From contig PBSL01000011.1 in NCBI GenBank assembly GCA_002726205.1, positions 46,493 through 110,492 of the forward strand: a stretch of DNA of 64,000 nt, read 5' to 3'. Made by a program: the position numbers and the translations under genes. Under the pieces are notes generated by a model, which saw only the letters and a program-made list of their open reading frames with translations, was not told where the DNA came from and made no database searches. This DNA is from Planctomycetaceae bacterium (GTDB taxonomy: Bacteria > Planctomycetota > Planctomycetia > Planctomycetales > Planctomycetaceae). Shown here in pieces: positions 46,869 through 58,367 of the stretch (the stretch's first letter is position 1; the number at the start of each line of letters is the position of its first letter).

Positions 46869-48146
46869 CTAGTTCGCCGGCTTCGGTGGTGTTTTGGGAG
46901 CGGGCTGGGGCTTGCCGGGATCGACGGTGATGGATCTTTGCCGCTCGTCGATCCTGACGACCTTGCCGAACTTCACACCATCGACGATTGCCTGCAGTGG
47001 AAGCGATGTCTTGAGGATTATCGTCGTGGCATCATCACTGGAGGTGACCTCGGGAGCGGTTTCCGCTTTGGCCAGAATCCGCAGTGCCGCGATGTGTTCC
47101 TTGCGAGTGGCCTCGTCGAGTGATCCCTGCAGGATGACGGTGAGCGTGGTGGTGATGGCCGAAGTGGCCGGTGGCTTTGCCGGGCCGGCCGCCAGCAAGG
47201 GCATGATTTTCAGTTGGGAGTCCGCCAGCACCTTGTTGAACGCCTCGGTCGTTTCGGCTTTCTCAAAACCATCGGCCGCCTCATCGACGGCATCCAGCAG
47301 GGCCATCCACTGCTTGCGGGCTGTTGCCACATCGGCTGCCGGCAGGGCCTCGACCGAGGCGCTGCCGCGTCGCAAGGCTTCTTCCATCGCCGGAGCCAAG
47401 CCTGCGGGAAACCACTTGCCGTCGATTCGAATGAATTCGCTGACTCCGGGTTGGGTTCGGGCGGCGGTCGGTGAAAGGCCAATGATCAACTGGGCCGAGT
47501 TGGCGTCCTTGTGTTTGAGAGTGATCCTGGAGACATCGAATTGACTGAGAGTGTCGTTGGGGTCTGCGGAGGTCAATGCCCGGAGTTGCCCGAGAAATGT
47601 GGTTCCGGTGCCCTCACAAAACGCCTGGCCGTCGAATTGTTTCAGAGACTTCAGGTCCTTCAGTTCACTGGTGATCAACGAGTCGAGCAGGTCGAGAATC
47701 TTCTCCCAGTTGTCACTCAATTGATCCTGGTCAAGTTGCGCCAGCGGAAGTCCCGGATTCTTCAACAACAGGGCCTTTTTTGTTCGAGCGATGGTCGAGA
47801 GTCGCTTCAGGGTGGTGAAAACCCGTTTCCAGACCTCTGGATCCATGTTGTCCGCAAACTCGCGAACCACGCGGTTGATGTTGTCCTGGTAGCTGCTCGG
47901 GAGAAAGTCCCAGATGGCCGTTGCACGACCGGCCTGGATGCCCTTCAGCACGGTGCGAACCGTGGCAACCGGATCATCCGATTCGTTCGCAGAATTCTTC
48001 GGTGGTTCCGGGTTGCTCGGAGGTTGATCCGCTTTTCCGGCACCGGTGGATCCGGAATTCCCGGAAGTTCCCGGCTCGCCATCACAGCCGGTGATCCCGG
48101 CGGCGACTAGCGCGATCAACGCAAACAGCACTCCCCATCGTGTCAT
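46869..48146 (-). CDS. Predicted lipoprotein of unknown function
   Basis: A 425-residue protein. The lipobox is AAGITGC, with Cys21 as the lipidation site. A Gly/Ser/Pro-rich linker (about residues 22-55) leads into a mostly helical domain with repeated Leu/Lys segments (DPVATVRTVLKGIQAGRATA, MDPEVWKRVFTTLKRL). The second half is mixed alpha/beta, ending in a Pro/Lys-rich tail. Low-complexity P/K tails of this kind also occur at the right edge of the window. No family is recognised. Confidence 0.72.
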   Translation of the reverse strand: MTRWGVLFALIALVAAGITGCDGEPGTSGNSGSTGAGKADQPPSNPEPPKNSANESDDPVATVRTVLKGIQAGRATAIWDFLPSSYQDNINRVVREFADNMDPEVWKRVFTTLKRLSTIARTKKALLLKNPGLPLAQLDQDQLSDNWEKILDLLDSLITSELKDLKSLKQFDGQAFCEGTGTTFLGQLRALTSADPNDTLSQFDVSRITLKHKDANSAQLIIGLSPTAARTQPGVSEFIRIDGKWFPAGLAPAMEEALRRGSASVEALPAADVATARKQWMALLDAVDEAADGFEKAETTEAFNKVLADSQLKIMPLLAAGPAKPPATSAITTTLTVILQGSLDEATRKEHIAALRILAKAETAPEVTSSDDATTIILKTSLPLQAIVDGVKFGKVVRIDERQRSITVDPGKPQPAPKTPPKPAN

Positions 48147-48329
48147 TCGTCACTCTCGTGGATGGCCACTTTGTCGTTTCCCGGTCTTCGCGGCGCGAAA
48201 CCAGATCGCGGTGCTGTCATCCTAACGGGATTCGTCTGCCGACGGACCGTCAAAGGCCCAGAAAACCTCAGGAACCCGCGTTCCGGCAACTTGCAACTCC
48301 CGCTGGCAGGGCTTACAGTAGCGATCTTC

Positions 48330-48375
48330 TTGAATAATACTGTCGGTGAAAGTGAATCGTAATTACTTATAGTCG
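48330..48375 (+). promoter_or_regulatory. AT-rich segment with palindrome upstream of the LysR gene
   Basis: This segment is strongly AT-rich for the window. It has the perfect palindrome GTAATTAC (48359-48366) and TATAGT (48368-48373) as a possible -10. A LysR-type autoregulatory site is plausible by position, but the T-N11-A pattern is not clear. Confidence 0.35.
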
Positions 48376-48402
48376 TATCCTCACGACGAGTCGAGAACGG
48401 CG

Positions 48403-49287
48403 ATGCACCTGCGAAATGTGGCTTTGTTCTGTGAGGTGGTGACGCGGAGCAGTTTCTCGAAAGCTGCCGAGGCGCACCGTGTCTCACAGTCGGCAGCCAG
48501 CCAGGCGGTACAGACACTCGAAGACCGTGTGGGCACCGTGTTGATCGACCGTTCACAGCGACCGTTGTCACTGACCCCGGCCGGACAGATTTACTACGAC
48601 GGTTGTCGCCGGATGTTGGAAGCATTTCGCCAGGTCGAGGAGCGGGTGTTTGAGATCAGTGATCGTGTGATTGGCCGTTTGCGGGTGGCTGCGATTTACT
48701 CGGTCGGATTGCTCGAAATGACCGACTCGATTGCCCGCTTCGGTGAGGCCTTTCCGGATGTTTCATTGACGGTGGACTATGTCCATCCGGATGAAGTGTA
48801 CCGCAGCGTGCAGGACGGCGAGGCTGACCTGGGGATTGTTTCGTTTCCGCGAGCCGGCGAGTTTCAGGTGGTGCCGTGGAAAGAGCAACCGATGACGATT
48901 GTCGTCCCACCGCAGCATCGGTTCGCCTCTCAGTCCATCTTGCCACTGGATGATCTCAACGGTGAAACTTTCGTCGGATTCTGCCGTGATCTGAAGGTGC
49001 GACGGCAGATCGACAAGTGGTTGAAAGCGGCCGGGGTTTCGGTCGATGTGGTCCACGAATTCGATAACTGCGAGCACATCAAGCGGGCCGTGGAGGCGGG
49101 AAGTGGAATTGCCATCCTGCCGGTACCGACACTGCGTCGCGAGTTGTCGCAGGCCTCTCTTGTCGCCGTGGATCCGGACGGTGTGGATTGGCAACGTCCG
49201 CTCGGTTTCATTCATCGCCGCAATCTGCAGCCGACCGTGGCTGCCTTGCGTTTCATTGAGATGCTGGAAGTGACAACGAATGTCTGA
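48403..49287 (+). CDS. LysR-type transcriptional regulator
   Basis: A 294-residue regulator with an N-terminal winged helix-turn-helix ([37 protein letters not shown]) and a C-terminal periplasmic-binding-like effector domain ([44 protein letters not shown]). Its gene overlaps the gltB start by 8 nt (ATGTCTGA). In Bacillus the LysR protein GltC controls gltAB from a divergent position; here the regulator is first in the same transcript, so control of nitrogen assimilation by this regulator is likely but inferred. Confidence 0.9.
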   Translation: MHLRNVALFCEVVTRSSFSKAAEAHRVSQSAASQAVQTLEDRVGTVLIDRSQRPLSLTPAGQIYYDGCRRMLEAFRQVEERVFEISDRVIGRLRVAAIYSVGLLEMTDSIARFGEAFPDVSLTVDYVHPDEVYRSVQDGEADLGIVSFPRAGEFQVVPWKEQPMTIVVPPQHRFASQSILPLDDLNGETFVGFCRDLKVRRQIDKWLKAAGVSVDVVHEFDNCEHIKRAVEAGSGIAILPVPTLRRELSQASLVAVDPDGVDWQRPLGFIHRRNLQPTVAALRFIEMLEVTTNV

Positions 49288-52200
49288 GAACAACTTCCAG
49301 GAGAGTCGCCGAATTGACCAACACCCCCAGGGGGTGTTTCGCCACGGCCGCGCCCAACGCTACGGCCTGTACGACCCGGCCAATGAACACGACAGTTGCG
49401 GGGTTGGATTCGTCGCGAACATCAAGGGAGTGCGTTCTCGCCAGATCATCGACGACGCACTGCACATGCTCGATCACATGACCCATCGTGGCGCGTGTGG
49501 TTGCGAGGCGAACACTGGTGACGGTGCCGGGATATTGACCGCCCTGCCCCACGAGTTCCTCGAGAAGGTAGCCCGATCGGACCTGGGGATCGCTTTGCCG
49601 GGCCAGGGACTTTACGGTGCGGGCCTGGTGTTTCTGCCGCGGGATGTCGCCGAGCGAGCGATCTGCAAGGAGACGCTGAATCGCCTGATCGTCGAGCAGG
49701 GCCAGACGCTGCTGGGGTGGCGCGAGGTGCCGGTGGATCCAGATGGGGCCGATATCGGGCCGTCGGCGCGGGCGGCCGAACCGGTAGTCGAGATGCTTTT
49801 CGTCGGTGCGGCTGCCGGCGTCGAAGCCGAGGAGCTGGATCGCAGGCTGTTCGTGATCCGCAAGAGTGCCAGCCATGAACTCCGCGGCAGCCAGCTCTCC
49901 GAAGCTCTGTTGTTTTACGTGTGCTCGCTGTCGACGAAAATCCTGATCTACAAGGGCATGCTGACTTCCGACCAGGTGCCGCGGTATTTCCCCGATCTCG
50001 GTGATCCCGACTACCGCAGCCACCTGGCAATGGTCCACTCGCGATTCTCGACGAACACGTTTCCCAGCTGGGATCGCGCTCAGCCGAATCGCTTCATGAG
50101 TCACAACGGTGAGATCAACACCCTGCGAGGTAATGCCAACTGGATGTTCGCTCGCCAGGGTGTCATGAAAAGCGACCTCTTTGCTGACGAGTTGCCGCGA
50201 TTGTTCCCGGTCATCGAACGTGAGTGTTCCGACTCGGGTAACTTCGACAACGCCCTGGAATTTCTCTATCACGCCGGCCGGAGTTTGCCCGAGGCGGTGA
50301 TGATGATGATTCCCGAGGCCTGGCAGAATCATCATGCGATGTCCGAGGAAAAACGGACGTTTTACGAATACCACTCGGCGTTGCAGGAGCCCTGGGATGG
50401 TCCGGCGTCGATCTCCTTCACCGATGGGCATTACATCGGGGCGGTGCTCGATCGAAACGGGCTGCGTCCGAGTCGTTTTTACGTCACGCACGATGACCGG
50501 GTGATCATGGCCAGCGAGGTGGGCGTGCTGGACGTCGATCCAGCAAATGTCAAACAGAAAGGGCGGCTGCAACCGGGCAAGATGTTCCTGGTTGATTTCG
50601 AGCAGGGGCGGATCATCGCCGACGAGGAGCTCAAGCACGACGTGGCGACGCGTCGGCCCTATGGCGAGTGGCTCGCGGATCAACGGGTCCAGCTCGCTGA
50701 CCTGCCGCCAATCGATCCACCGGAACTTCTTTCGAGCGATCAGCTGATCAAGCAGTTGCGGTCATTCGGTTATACATCCGAGACGCTGCAGTTCATGTTG
50801 ATTCCGCTGCTGGGACAGCAGAAGGATCCGATCGGCTCGATGGGTAACGACGCGGCGCTGGCCTGCCTGTCGGACCAGCCACGGATGCTCTACGACTATT
50901 TCAAGCAGCTGTTTGCGCAGGTGACCAACCCGGCAATCGACTCGATCCGGGAAGAGATCATCATGTCGCTGGAATGTTACATCGGACCGGAAGGCAATCT
51001 TCTGGAAACGACCGGGGGTCAGTGCCATCGACTGCAGGTTCCGCACCCGATCCTGACGAACGAGGAACTTGCCTCCCTGCGTGGTCTGGACTACCGCGGA
51101 TGGAAGACAAGGACGATCGATATCACCTTCCCGCGGGCCGGGGGCGCCGATGGCCTGCGGCCGGCGCTGGACCGGGTCTGTGCTGAAGTCGATGAAGCCA
51201 TCCTTGCCGGTGACAGCCTGGTCGTGCTCAGCGACCGGGCGATCGGCCCGGAGCGCGTCGCGATCAGCTCTCTGCTGGCCTGTGCCACCGTTCACCACCA
51301 TCTGGTCCGCAACGAGCAACGGACCAGGATCGGTGTGGTGCTCGAGAGTGGCGAAGCCCGCGAGGTGCATCATCACTGCCTGCTGGTCGGGTACGGGGCC
51401 GATGCGATCAACCCGTATCTGGCTTTCGAGTCAATTTTGCAGGCCCGTCGCGACGGGGTGCTCGACGCATCATGGACAGACGAGAAAATCGTCTCGGTGT
51501 ATCGCAAGGGCGTGGCCAAGGGCATGCTCAAGGTCATGGGCAAGATGGGGATCTCGACCCTGCAAAGCTACAAGGGGGCACAGATCTTCGAGGCCGTTGG
51601 ACTCAACGATGAAGTCATCTCGCATTGTTTCTCCGGCACGGCCAGTCGGATCAAGGGGGTCGGGTTCGATGTTATTGCCGCCGAGTCACTGCGGCGTCAT
51701 GAACTGGGTTTCCCGGCCCGGGCAACCGGCGAGGAAATGACGCTGCCCAATCCTGGACTGTTTCACTGGCGTCGTCCGGGAGAAAAGCACGCCTGGAACC
51801 CCTACACGATTGCCGAGATCCAGCAGGCGGCTCGCCAGGGAGATCACCAGGCCTACGATCGGTTTGCACGGCTCGTCAACGAACAGACGACGCGTGAATG
51901 CCATCTGCGGGGATTGCTGCGATTTCGACAGCAAACCAGCATTCCCATCGAGGAGGTCGAACCGGCCGCTGAGATCGTCAAGCGATTCTGTACCGGTGCC
52001 ATGAGCTACGGCTCGATTTCGATCGAGTCGCACGAGGCCCTGGCGATTGCAATGAACCGGATCGGTGGCAAGAGCAACACCGGTGAAGGAGGTGAAGATT
52101 ATCGGCGATTCGAACCGCTGCCTGACGGTGACTCGAAACGCTCGGCCATCAAACAGGTGGCCTCGGGGCGGTTTGGCGTGACGGCCTGGTACCTGACCAA

Positions 52201-53887
52201 TGCCGACGAGTTGCAGATCAAGATTGCCCAGGGAGCCAAGCCCGGCGAAGGCGGGGAATTGCCGGGAACCAAGGTCGACAAGGTGATTGCCGCCACCAGG
52301 CACTCGACTCCGGGTGTCGGGCTGATCAGCCCGCCACCCCATCACGACATCTATTCGATCGAAGATCTGGCCCAGTTGATCTTCGACCTGAAGAACGCGA
52401 ACCCGTCGGCCAGAATCAGCGTCAAGCTGGTTTCGGAGGTGGGGGTGGGGACGATCGCCGCGGGCGTGGCCAAGGGGCACGCCGACAATATTCTGATTTC
52501 CGGTTCAGAGGGGGGGACCGGGGCATCACCGTTGACGAGTATCAAACATGCCGGGCTTCCCTGGGAGCTGGGGATTGCGGAAACACATCAGACCCTGGTG
52601 ATGAACGATCTTCGCAGTCGGGTGCGGTTGCAGACCGACGGCCAGTTGAAGACCGGTCGGGATGTGGTGATCGCGACACTGCTGGGAGCCGAAGAGTACG
52701 GATTTGCGACGGCACCCCTGATCACGCTCGGTTGCATCATGATGCGAAAGTGCCACCTCAATACCTGCCCGGTAGGGATCGCCACGCAGGATCCCCAGTT
52801 GCGGAAGAAGTTCACCGGCAAGCCCGAGCACGTCGTCAATTATCTGTTCATGGTGGCCGAGGAGGCACGGCAGATCATGGCATCACTGGGCTTCGGGTCG
52901 ATCAACGAGATGGTCGGCAGGGTTGATGTCCTTGAGGTCGAGGATGCGGTCGACCATTGGAAGGCCCGGGAAATCGATCTGTCCGCGATCCTGGCCCCGG
53001 CCGCCAAACCCCACGAGAATGTCGATGTCTACTGCACGCGTGACCAGGAGCATGGTCTCGAGGATGTGCTCGATCGTCGGTTGATCGCAGAGTGTCAGGC
53101 GGCGATCAACGACGGCACCGCTGTTCAACTCGAACTCCCGATCATCAACACCGATCGCACGACCGGGACGATGCTCAGCCACGAAGTGTCGAAACGCTGG
53201 GGGCCTGACGGCTTGCCCGAGGATACGATTCGAATTCGCCTGGTCGGGTCAGCGGGCCAGAGCCTGGGAGGCTGGTTGGCTCCGGGGATCTCGATTGAAC
53301 TCAGCGGTGACGCCAATGACTACGTCGGCAAAGGGCTCTCCGGTGGACGACTTGTTGTCATGCCGCCGGAGGAAACTCGCTTTGCTGCCGAAGAGAACAT
53401 CATTGTCGGCAACGTGGCATTGTACGGAGCGGTCAAGGGCGAGGCGTTCTTTCGGGGGATCGCTGCCGAGCGTTTCTGCGTGAGAAATTCCGGGGCCTGG
53501 GCAGTGATCGAGGGGGTCGGGGATCACGGTTGTGAGTACATGACCGGCGGCCGCGCGGTGATTCTGGGCCCGACCGGTCGCAATTTCGCGGCCGGCATGT
53601 CGGGTGGCGTGGCCTACGTGTTCGATCCGCACGATCTGTTTCTGCCGCAGTGCAACCTGGAAATGGTTGGACTCGAGGCTGTTGAGGACGAGGCTGATGA
53701 ACTGGAGTTGCGTGAACTGATCGAGAAGCACCAACGTTACACCGGTTCCACCGTCGCCGAGATGATCCTCAGTGACTGGGAACAGCAACTGCATTACTTC
53801 CACAAGGTGATGCCGACCGACTACAAGCGGGCCTTGTCGGAAATGGCTCGCGAAACCAACGATACACAGACGATCGAATCGCACTAA
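49280..53887 (+). CDS. gltB: Glutamate synthase (NADPH), large subunit
   Basis: The 1535-residue protein has all GltB parts. A 39-residue propeptide precedes the catalytic Cys40 ([15 protein letters not shown]). The glutaminase domain continues with [16 protein letters not shown] and [14 protein letters not shown]. The FMN/synthase domain has [20 protein letters not shown] and [13 protein letters not shown]. The 3Fe-4S cluster is in [15 protein letters not shown]. The C-terminal beta-helix is rich in G-x-x-G-x-G repeats. With GltD it converts glutamine and 2-oxoglutarate to two glutamates. Confidence 0.97.
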   Translation: MSENNFQESRRIDQHPQGVFRHGRAQRYGLYDPANEHDSCGVGFVANIKGVRSRQIIDDALHMLDHMTHRGACGCEANTGDGAGILTALPHEFLEKVARSDLGIALPGQGLYGAGLVFLPRDVAERAICKETLNRLIVEQGQTLLGWREVPVDPDGADIGPSARAAEPVVEMLFVGAAAGVEAEELDRRLFVIRKSASHELRGSQLSEALLFYVCSLSTKILIYKGMLTSDQVPRYFPDLGDPDYRSHLAMVHSRFSTNTFPSWDRAQPNRFMSHNGEINTLRGNANWMFARQGVMKSDLFADELPRLFPVIERECSDSGNFDNALEFLYHAGRSLPEAVMMMIPEAWQNHHAMSEEKRTFYEYHSALQEPWDGPASISFTDGHYIGAVLDRNGLRPSRFYVTHDDRVIMASEVGVLDVDPANVKQKGRLQPGKMFLVDFEQGRIIADEELKHDVATRRPYGEWLADQRVQLADLPPIDPPELLSSDQLIKQLRSFGYTSETLQFMLIPLLGQQKDPIGSMGNDAALACLSDQPRMLYDYFKQLFAQVTNPAIDSIREEIIMSLECYIGPEGNLLETTGGQCHRLQVPHPILTNEELASLRGLDYRGWKTRTIDITFPRAGGADGLRPALDRVCAEVDEAILAGDSLVVLSDRAIGPERVAISSLLACATVHHHLVRNEQRTRIGVVLESGEAREVHHHCLLVGYGADAINPYLAFESILQARRDGVLDASWTDEKIVSVYRKGVAKGMLKVMGKMGISTLQSYKGAQIFEAVGLNDEVISHCFSGTASRIKGVGFDVIAAESLRRHELGFPARATGEEMTLPNPGLFHWRRPGEKHAWNPYTIAEIQQAARQGDHQAYDRFARLVNEQTTRECHLRGLLRFRQQTSIPIEEVEPAAEIVKRFCTGAMSYGSISIESHEALAIAMNRIGGKSNTGEGGEDYRRFEPLPDGDSKRSAIKQVASGRFGVTAWYLTNADELQIKIAQGAKPGEGGELPGTKVDKVIAATRHSTPGVGLISPPPHHDIYSIEDLAQLIFDLKNANPSARISVKLVSEVGVGTIAAGVAKGHADNILISGSEGGTGASPLTSIKHAGLPWELGIAETHQTLVMNDLRSRVRLQTDGQLKTGRDVVIATLLGAEEYGFATAPLITLGCIMMRKCHLNTCPVGIATQDPQLRKKFTGKPEHVVNYLFMVAEEARQIMASLGFGSINEMVGRVDVLEVEDAVDHWKAREIDLSAILAPAAKPHENVDVYCTRDQEHGLEDVLDRRLIAECQAAINDGTAVQLELPIINTDRTTGTMLSHEVSKRWGPDGLPEDTIRIRLVGSAGQSLGGWLAPGISIELSGDANDYVGKGLSGGRLVVMPPEETRFAAEENIIVGNVALYGAVKGEAFFRGIAAERFCVRNSGAWAVIEGVGDHGCEYMTGGRAVILGPTGRNFAAGMSGGVAYVFDPHDLFLPQCNLEMVGLEAVEDEADELELRELIEKHQRYTGSTVAEMILSDWEQQLHYFHKVMPTDYKRALSEMARETNDTQTIESH

Positions 53888-53942
53888 GCACGGGATGGAC
53901 GACCGGCGTTGGCCGTGTCGCCCGGGATGGAAACCAGCAGAG

Positions 53943-55427
53943 ATGGGTAAGCCGACAGGATTCCTCGAATTCGAACGGGCGGTGGCTCCGTATCGTGATC
54001 CTGTCGTGAGACTGGGCGACTGGGACGAGTTCCTGGTCGCGGCACCGGTTGAAGACCTGGTCAGGCAGGGCGCCCGCTGCATGGATTGTGGTGTACCCTT
54101 CTGCCATACCGGCGGCTTGTTGGGCAACATGGCCTCGGGCTGTCCGATCAACAACCTGATTCCGGAGTGGAACGACCTGGTCTACAACGATCGTTGGCGG
54201 GAGGCGCTCGATCGGCTTCACAGGACGAACAACTTTCCGGAATTCACGGGCCGTGTCTGTCCGGCCCCGTGTGAAGGATCCTGTGTGCTGGGGATCATCG
54301 AATCGCCGGTGACGATCAAGAACATTGAACAGACGATCGTTGATCGAGGGTTTTCGGAGGGATGGATTTCTCCCAGACCGCCTGCAGATAGAACCGGGCA
54401 TCGCGTCGCCGTCGTCGGCTCGGGTCCGGCCGGGCTCGCCTGCGCCGATCAACTCAACATCGCCGGGCACAACGTCAGCGTCTTTGAGCGCAGCGATCGG
54501 GTTGGCGGCCTGTTGATGTACGGGATTCCCAACATGAAACTCGAGAAGACCGTCGTGCAGCGTCGCGTCGACCTGCTGGCGGACTCCGGTGTGGAATTTC
54601 GTGTTGAGGTCGAGATTGGCAAGGACATTTCGGCGATTCAACTGCAGCAAGAGTTCGACGCGATCGTGCTCTGTCTCGGAGCGACCCGGCCCCGCGATCT
54701 ACCGATCCCCGGGCGGGAACTGAGGGGAGTGCATTTTGCGATGGAGTTTCTCGGCGGCAACACCAAGCGTCTGCTGGATTCGGAGCACGGTGACGGTGCC
54801 TTCATTGATGCTCGGGACAAGAATGTGATCGTGATCGGCGGCGGTGATACGGGCAACGACTGTATCGGCACCGCGATTCGGCAGGGGTGCAAGAGTCTGG
54901 TGAACTTTGAGATTGTGCCGAGGCCGCCGGAGGAACGCGCCGAGAACAATCCGTGGCCCCAGTGGCCGAAGATCCATCGTACGGATTATGGGCACATCGA
55001 GGCCGAGGCGATGTTTGGCGAGGATCCGCGGCAATTCTGTATCGAAACGACCCAGTTCCTGGGTGACGACAAGAATCAATTGACCAGTCTGATGACCTGT
55101 GAGGTCGATTGGGACAGGCCCGTGGAGAATGGCCCCCCGTTCAGCCGCGTCGAAGGGAGCCAGCGGCAATGGGAGGCCGACCTGGTCTTCCTGGCGATGG
55201 GATTCCTGGGGCCCGAACAGCTTGTCGCCGAACAGCTCTCGTTGGAGACCGACGCCCGTTCCAATGTTCGGGCCGAGTTCGATGAATACCAGACATCGGT
55301 CGAGGGCGTGTTTGCTGCCGGTGACTGTCGTCGGGGTCAGAGCCTGGTCGTGTGGGCGATCAACGAAGGACGTGGTGCTGCCCGGGAATGCGATCGTTTT
55401 CTGATGGGTGACACGCGGTTGCCCTGA
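53943..55427 (+). CDS. gltD: Glutamate synthase, small (beta) subunit
   Basis: The ATG at 53943 fits the family N-terminus [20 protein letters not shown]; the frame upstream of it is not supported. The 494-residue protein has the 4Fe-4S cysteines [15 protein letters not shown] and CPAPCEGSC, an FAD loop [17 protein letters not shown], and an NADPH loop [13 protein letters not shown]. It oxidises NADPH and passes electrons to GltB through the Fe-S clusters. It follows gltB by 55 nt. Confidence 0.96.
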   Translation: MGKPTGFLEFERAVAPYRDPVVRLGDWDEFLVAAPVEDLVRQGARCMDCGVPFCHTGGLLGNMASGCPINNLIPEWNDLVYNDRWREALDRLHRTNNFPEFTGRVCPAPCEGSCVLGIIESPVTIKNIEQTIVDRGFSEGWISPRPPADRTGHRVAVVGSGPAGLACADQLNIAGHNVSVFERSDRVGGLLMYGIPNMKLEKTVVQRRVDLLADSGVEFRVEVEIGKDISAIQLQQEFDAIVLCLGATRPRDLPIPGRELRGVHFAMEFLGGNTKRLLDSEHGDGAFIDARDKNVIVIGGGDTGNDCIGTAIRQGCKSLVNFEIVPRPPEERAENNPWPQWPKIHRTDYGHIEAEAMFGEDPRQFCIETTQFLGDDKNQLTSLMTCEVDWDRPVENGPPFSRVEGSQRQWEADLVFLAMGFLGPEQLVAEQLSLETDARSNVRAEFDEYQTSVEGVFAAGDCRRGQSLVVWAINEGRGAARECDRFLMGDTRLP

Positions 55428-55489
55428 CCCGGATGGGCTGGACGACCCCCGGATGGCGATCGGGCGTGACGTGAAAGGTCGCCGCTGTG

Positions 55490-56566
55490 TCAGCCGATGC
55501 TGACATCCTCATTCTCGAGCACTTCGCGACTGACGTCCTGGACGAAGTCCCTGATGTCGAAGGCCTTCGCGGTGGCCGGGGCCGCGGCCCCGACATTCAT
55601 TCCGACCCCCGGATTACGGACCAGCCAGGGGAGCATCGCCAGCGATGCCTGCAGGTAGGTGCCGTAGACGGGAAAGTCACGGTCGGGATTGGACACGACA
55701 TAGTCGTCCATCATCTTGCCCAGGGATGTGTGTGCGACCCGGGGATGGCGATGGTGAGGCCCGTGGATGAAGATGTCGAAATTCAGGAAGGATGAGAGGC
55801 GAGTAATCCAATTGGTGCCACGCACGGTCCGCGTTCCCAGCAGCGGGTCGTAGCTGGCCATGCCCAGGTGCTCGGTGAACTTTCTCAGGTTCTGGATCGA
55901 TCCACCGATCATCGCCGGAAGCAGCCAGACCTCGAGGAAATTCAGCCAGTTGGCCGAGAGTGTCAACCAGCTGGCCAGCGCGATCCAGAGACCCACGGCG
56001 TAGATGTACTCGTTACGAATCTGCCGCCGCGATTGCGACGAGATCGGTGAGTTCTTGCACCAGTAGATCCGGCCGTAAACGATCATTGCTCCGACCAGGC
56101 CGAGCAGGAGATCCACCATCGCAAACAGCCTGCGGAATCCCCGGCCACGGTTCGGGTCGCTGTAGGGCCACAGTTCCCAGTCCTCGGGTCGGTTCAGGTA
56201 GGCGTGGTGGCGGATGTGCGTTTCGCGGTATGCGGTGTAAGGGATGAACACAACCGAACCGATCACGCGGCCAAGGTGCTTGTTGAAATTGTTGTGACTG
56301 CTGAGTGTCTGATGCACTGTTTCGTGAAACGCGCTGGTCCAACAGAAGACGAAAAAGGCGATGCACGCCGTGTAGGTCAGTTGCCACCACAGATTGGGAT
56401 CCTGACCGTTGTTCGAAATCCATCCTGGGTAACCGGTGGTCCGCCAGACGATCTCGAGAATCAGGAATCCAAAGAAGCCGAGTCGAACCGCGCTGAGATT
56501 CCACTTCGTGGTCTTCTCGGCGATCGCCTTGGTTTCTTCAGGCGTGAAGCGTGTATCACTCGACAA
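55490..56566 (-). CDS. Membrane fatty acid desaturase
   Basis: The TTG at 56566 is preferred because AGGAG lies 8 nt upstream and no in-frame ATG or GTG is better placed; a TTG at 56671 is the alternative. The 358-residue integral membrane protein has three histidine boxes: HETVH, HIRHH and HGPHHRHP, which bind the di-iron site, with hydrophobic pairs between them. It resembles Delta-9/Delta-12-type acyl-lipid desaturases or carotenoid oxygenase relatives. The role is probably membrane lipid fluidity. Confidence 0.88.
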   Translation of the reverse strand: MSSDTRFTPEETKAIAEKTTKWNLSAVRLGFFGFLILEIVWRTTGYPGWISNNGQDPNLWWQLTYTACIAFFVFCWTSAFHETVHQTLSSHNNFNKHLGRVIGSVVFIPYTAYRETHIRHHAYLNRPEDWELWPYSDPNRGRGFRRLFAMVDLLLGLVGAMIVYGRIYWCKNSPISSQSRRQIRNEYIYAVGLWIALASWLTLSANWLNFLEVWLLPAMIGGSIQNLRKFTEHLGMASYDPLLGTRTVRGTNWITRLSSFLNFDIFIHGPHHRHPRVAHTSLGKMMDDYVVSNPDRDFPVYGTYLQASLAMLPWLVRNPGVGMNVGAAAPATAKAFDIRDFVQDVSREVLENEDVSIG

Positions 56567-57029
56567 CGTGGAAACTCCTGGGGTGCAGTGTTTCCATCCA
56601 TGCTTGTGGTCGGAGGTGCGCGGCTTCTCCGAACACGACCAACCGTGTTGCCATGACTCCCTTCCAGACAACTGATTTTAACGGGGGCCCAGCGACCCGG
56701 TCAACGGCCGCTGTGGTTGTGCGGTTGGCGGTGGGGAAGCGTTGTCGGGTTATGACGATTGTTGTGAATCAATCGACAGCCTCACCGGGTCGGTGGTGAC
56801 CTGAACTCCTGCACGGACTTGTCGTCTGTCGCCTGGTGGACGCGAAAGCAATGACCTCAGAGAACCCGACACGCAGGAGAGTCCTCGGTCTGGGAAGCGG
56901 CTGGGTGCTGATTACCTGGTGAGGTCGGTCACGCGTGCCGAGGGCACCCGGGACCTGGCCTGGGCGTTGTTGAACAGTCAGGAGTTCCTGTTCAACCACT
57001 AGCTGCACGTGCGGGCACAGCGACAGGGG
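56567..57029. other. 463-nt stretch without an intact gene
   Basis: Between the desaturase start and the DUF1552 stop there is no intact gene. The desaturase promoter should lie at the left side. The right half holds a C-terminal relic of a PSD1-type protein, listed separately. I see no hairpin terminator, tRNA or repeat in it. Confidence 0.6.
56847..57002 (+). pseudogene. C-terminal relic of a DUF1553 (PSD1-type) protein
   Basis: In the plus frame ending at TAG 57000-57002 the last residues are TRDLAWALLNSQEFLFNH, the recognisable C-terminus of DUF1553 proteins (compare 'WALINSKEFLFNH'-type endings). The frame is open back to about 56847, where the resemblance fades, and there is no start codon, signal peptide or haem motif. 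It therefore looks like the decayed tail of a deleted gene, lying opposite in strand to the DUF1592/DUF1552 couple next to it. Confidence 0.65.
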
Positions 57030-58367
57030 CTAGACGTCGATCTGGGTCAGTCGCTGCTTGCTGTCACCGATCGATTCGACCTGGGCGCCCACGCGGTCGA
57101 GTATCGAGAGGAACAGATCGTTGAGTGGCCGTTCCTTTTCGATCTTGAGGTGCACGCCGGTCTTCAGCGTGTTACCTCCGCGGCCGGCGAGGACGATCGG
57201 CAGGTCGTGGTGCCAGTGACGGTTGCCGTCGGAGAGGCCACTGCCGTACATCAGTTGGCAGTTGTCCAGCAAGGTCCCCTCCCCTTCCTGGACGTTCTTG
57301 AGCTTGCCCAGGAAACGGGCAAATTGTCCGACGTGCCATTGGTCGATCCGTTGCAGTTGGTCGACCTTTGCCGTTTCGTCACGGTGGTGCGAGATGCCGT
57401 GCCAGCCGGCGTTGACCTTGATCATTGGATACGAGCGATTGCTGCCGGCGTTTCCAAGCATGTAGGTCGAGATCCGTGTCGTGTCGGTCTGGAAGGCCAG
57501 CACGAGCAGGTCATACATCAGGTTGACGTGTTCGGTCAGGTTGCGTGGAGTGCCTGCCGGCACCGGAAAATCCTTGGGCCGCCGTTGTTGGTCCGCCGCC
57601 TCGGCCCGCGTGATCCGTTGTTCGATCTCTCGAACACTGGTGAAGTACTCGTCGAGTTTCGCCTTGTCGGAACGACCGAGAGTCTGCTGCAGTCGCTTGG
57701 CATCGGCGGCCACGAGGTCCAGGATGCTCTTGCGGTTCTTGTTGCGACGCTTGCGGACCTTGGCGTCCTCGTTGCTGCCGAACAGTCGACCAAAGACGGC
57801 TCGTGGATTGATTTCCTTGGCGACCGGAGTCGTCGGCGTCTTCCAGGAGACATTCGATGAATAAGCGCAACTGTAACCCGAGTCGCAGTTGCCGGCATTG
57901 CGGCCGCGTTCGATTCCGATTTCCAGTGAGGGCAGTCGTGTCTTGTTGCCAATCTGCGCGGCCGCCACCTGATCAACCGAAATCCCGACCTTGATGTTGG
58001 CGGCGGAGGTTTTGACCGGGTGAGCGCCGGTCAGGTAACTGGCGGCGCAACGGGCATGGTCGCCGGGCCCGTCGCCCTTGGCGCGGCCATTGTCCTGGGC
58101 CAGGCCCGAGATCACTGTCAGGTCGCCCTTGAAGGCCTCGAGCGGCTTGAGTGTCTTCGAGAGTTCGTAGTCGGCGCCCGTGGCAGTCGGCTTCCAGGAC
58201 GGCATGATCGCGCCGTTGGGAAAGAAGATGAAGGCGGCGCGCGTCGGCGGCGTGACGGCCTTGGCCGCCGCTTGGGTCGAGTGCATTCCATCCAGGAGAG
58301 GCAACGCCACGGCAGCCCCGATTCCCCTGAGAAATGTTCGACGTGGCAATGTCTTGAAACCGCTCAT
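57030..58367 (-). CDS. DUF1552 protein with Tat-type leader
   Basis: A 445-residue DUF1552 protein. The leader LPRRTFLRGIGAAVALPLLD is Tat-like. Family features are RAAFIFFPNGAIMPSWKP, ISGLAQDNGRAKGDGPGDHA, ASYLTGAHPVKT and MYGSGLSDGNRHWHHDLPI near the C-terminus. The function is unknown. DUF1552 proteins are paired with DUF1592 proteins in planctomycetes, and here the start overlaps the upstream DUF1592 gene by 4 nt (ATGA), so translation is coupled. Confidence 0.92.
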   Translation of the reverse strand: MSGFKTLPRRTFLRGIGAAVALPLLDGMHSTQAAAKAVTPPTRAAFIFFPNGAIMPSWKPTATGADYELSKTLKPLEAFKGDLTVISGLAQDNGRAKGDGPGDHARCAASYLTGAHPVKTSAANIKVGISVDQVAAAQIGNKTRLPSLEIGIERGRNAGNCDSGYSCAYSSNVSWKTPTTPVAKEINPRAVFGRLFGSNEDAKVRKRRNKNRKSILDLVAADAKRLQQTLGRSDKAKLDEYFTSVREIEQRITRAEAADQQRRPKDFPVPAGTPRNLTEHVNLMYDLLVLAFQTDTTRISTYMLGNAGSNRSYPMIKVNAGWHGISHHRDETAKVDQLQRIDQWHVGQFARFLGKLKNVQEGEGTLLDNCQLMYGSGLSDGNRHWHHDLPIVLAGRGGNTLKTGVHLKIEKERPLNDLFLSILDRVGAQVESIGDSKQRLTQIDV

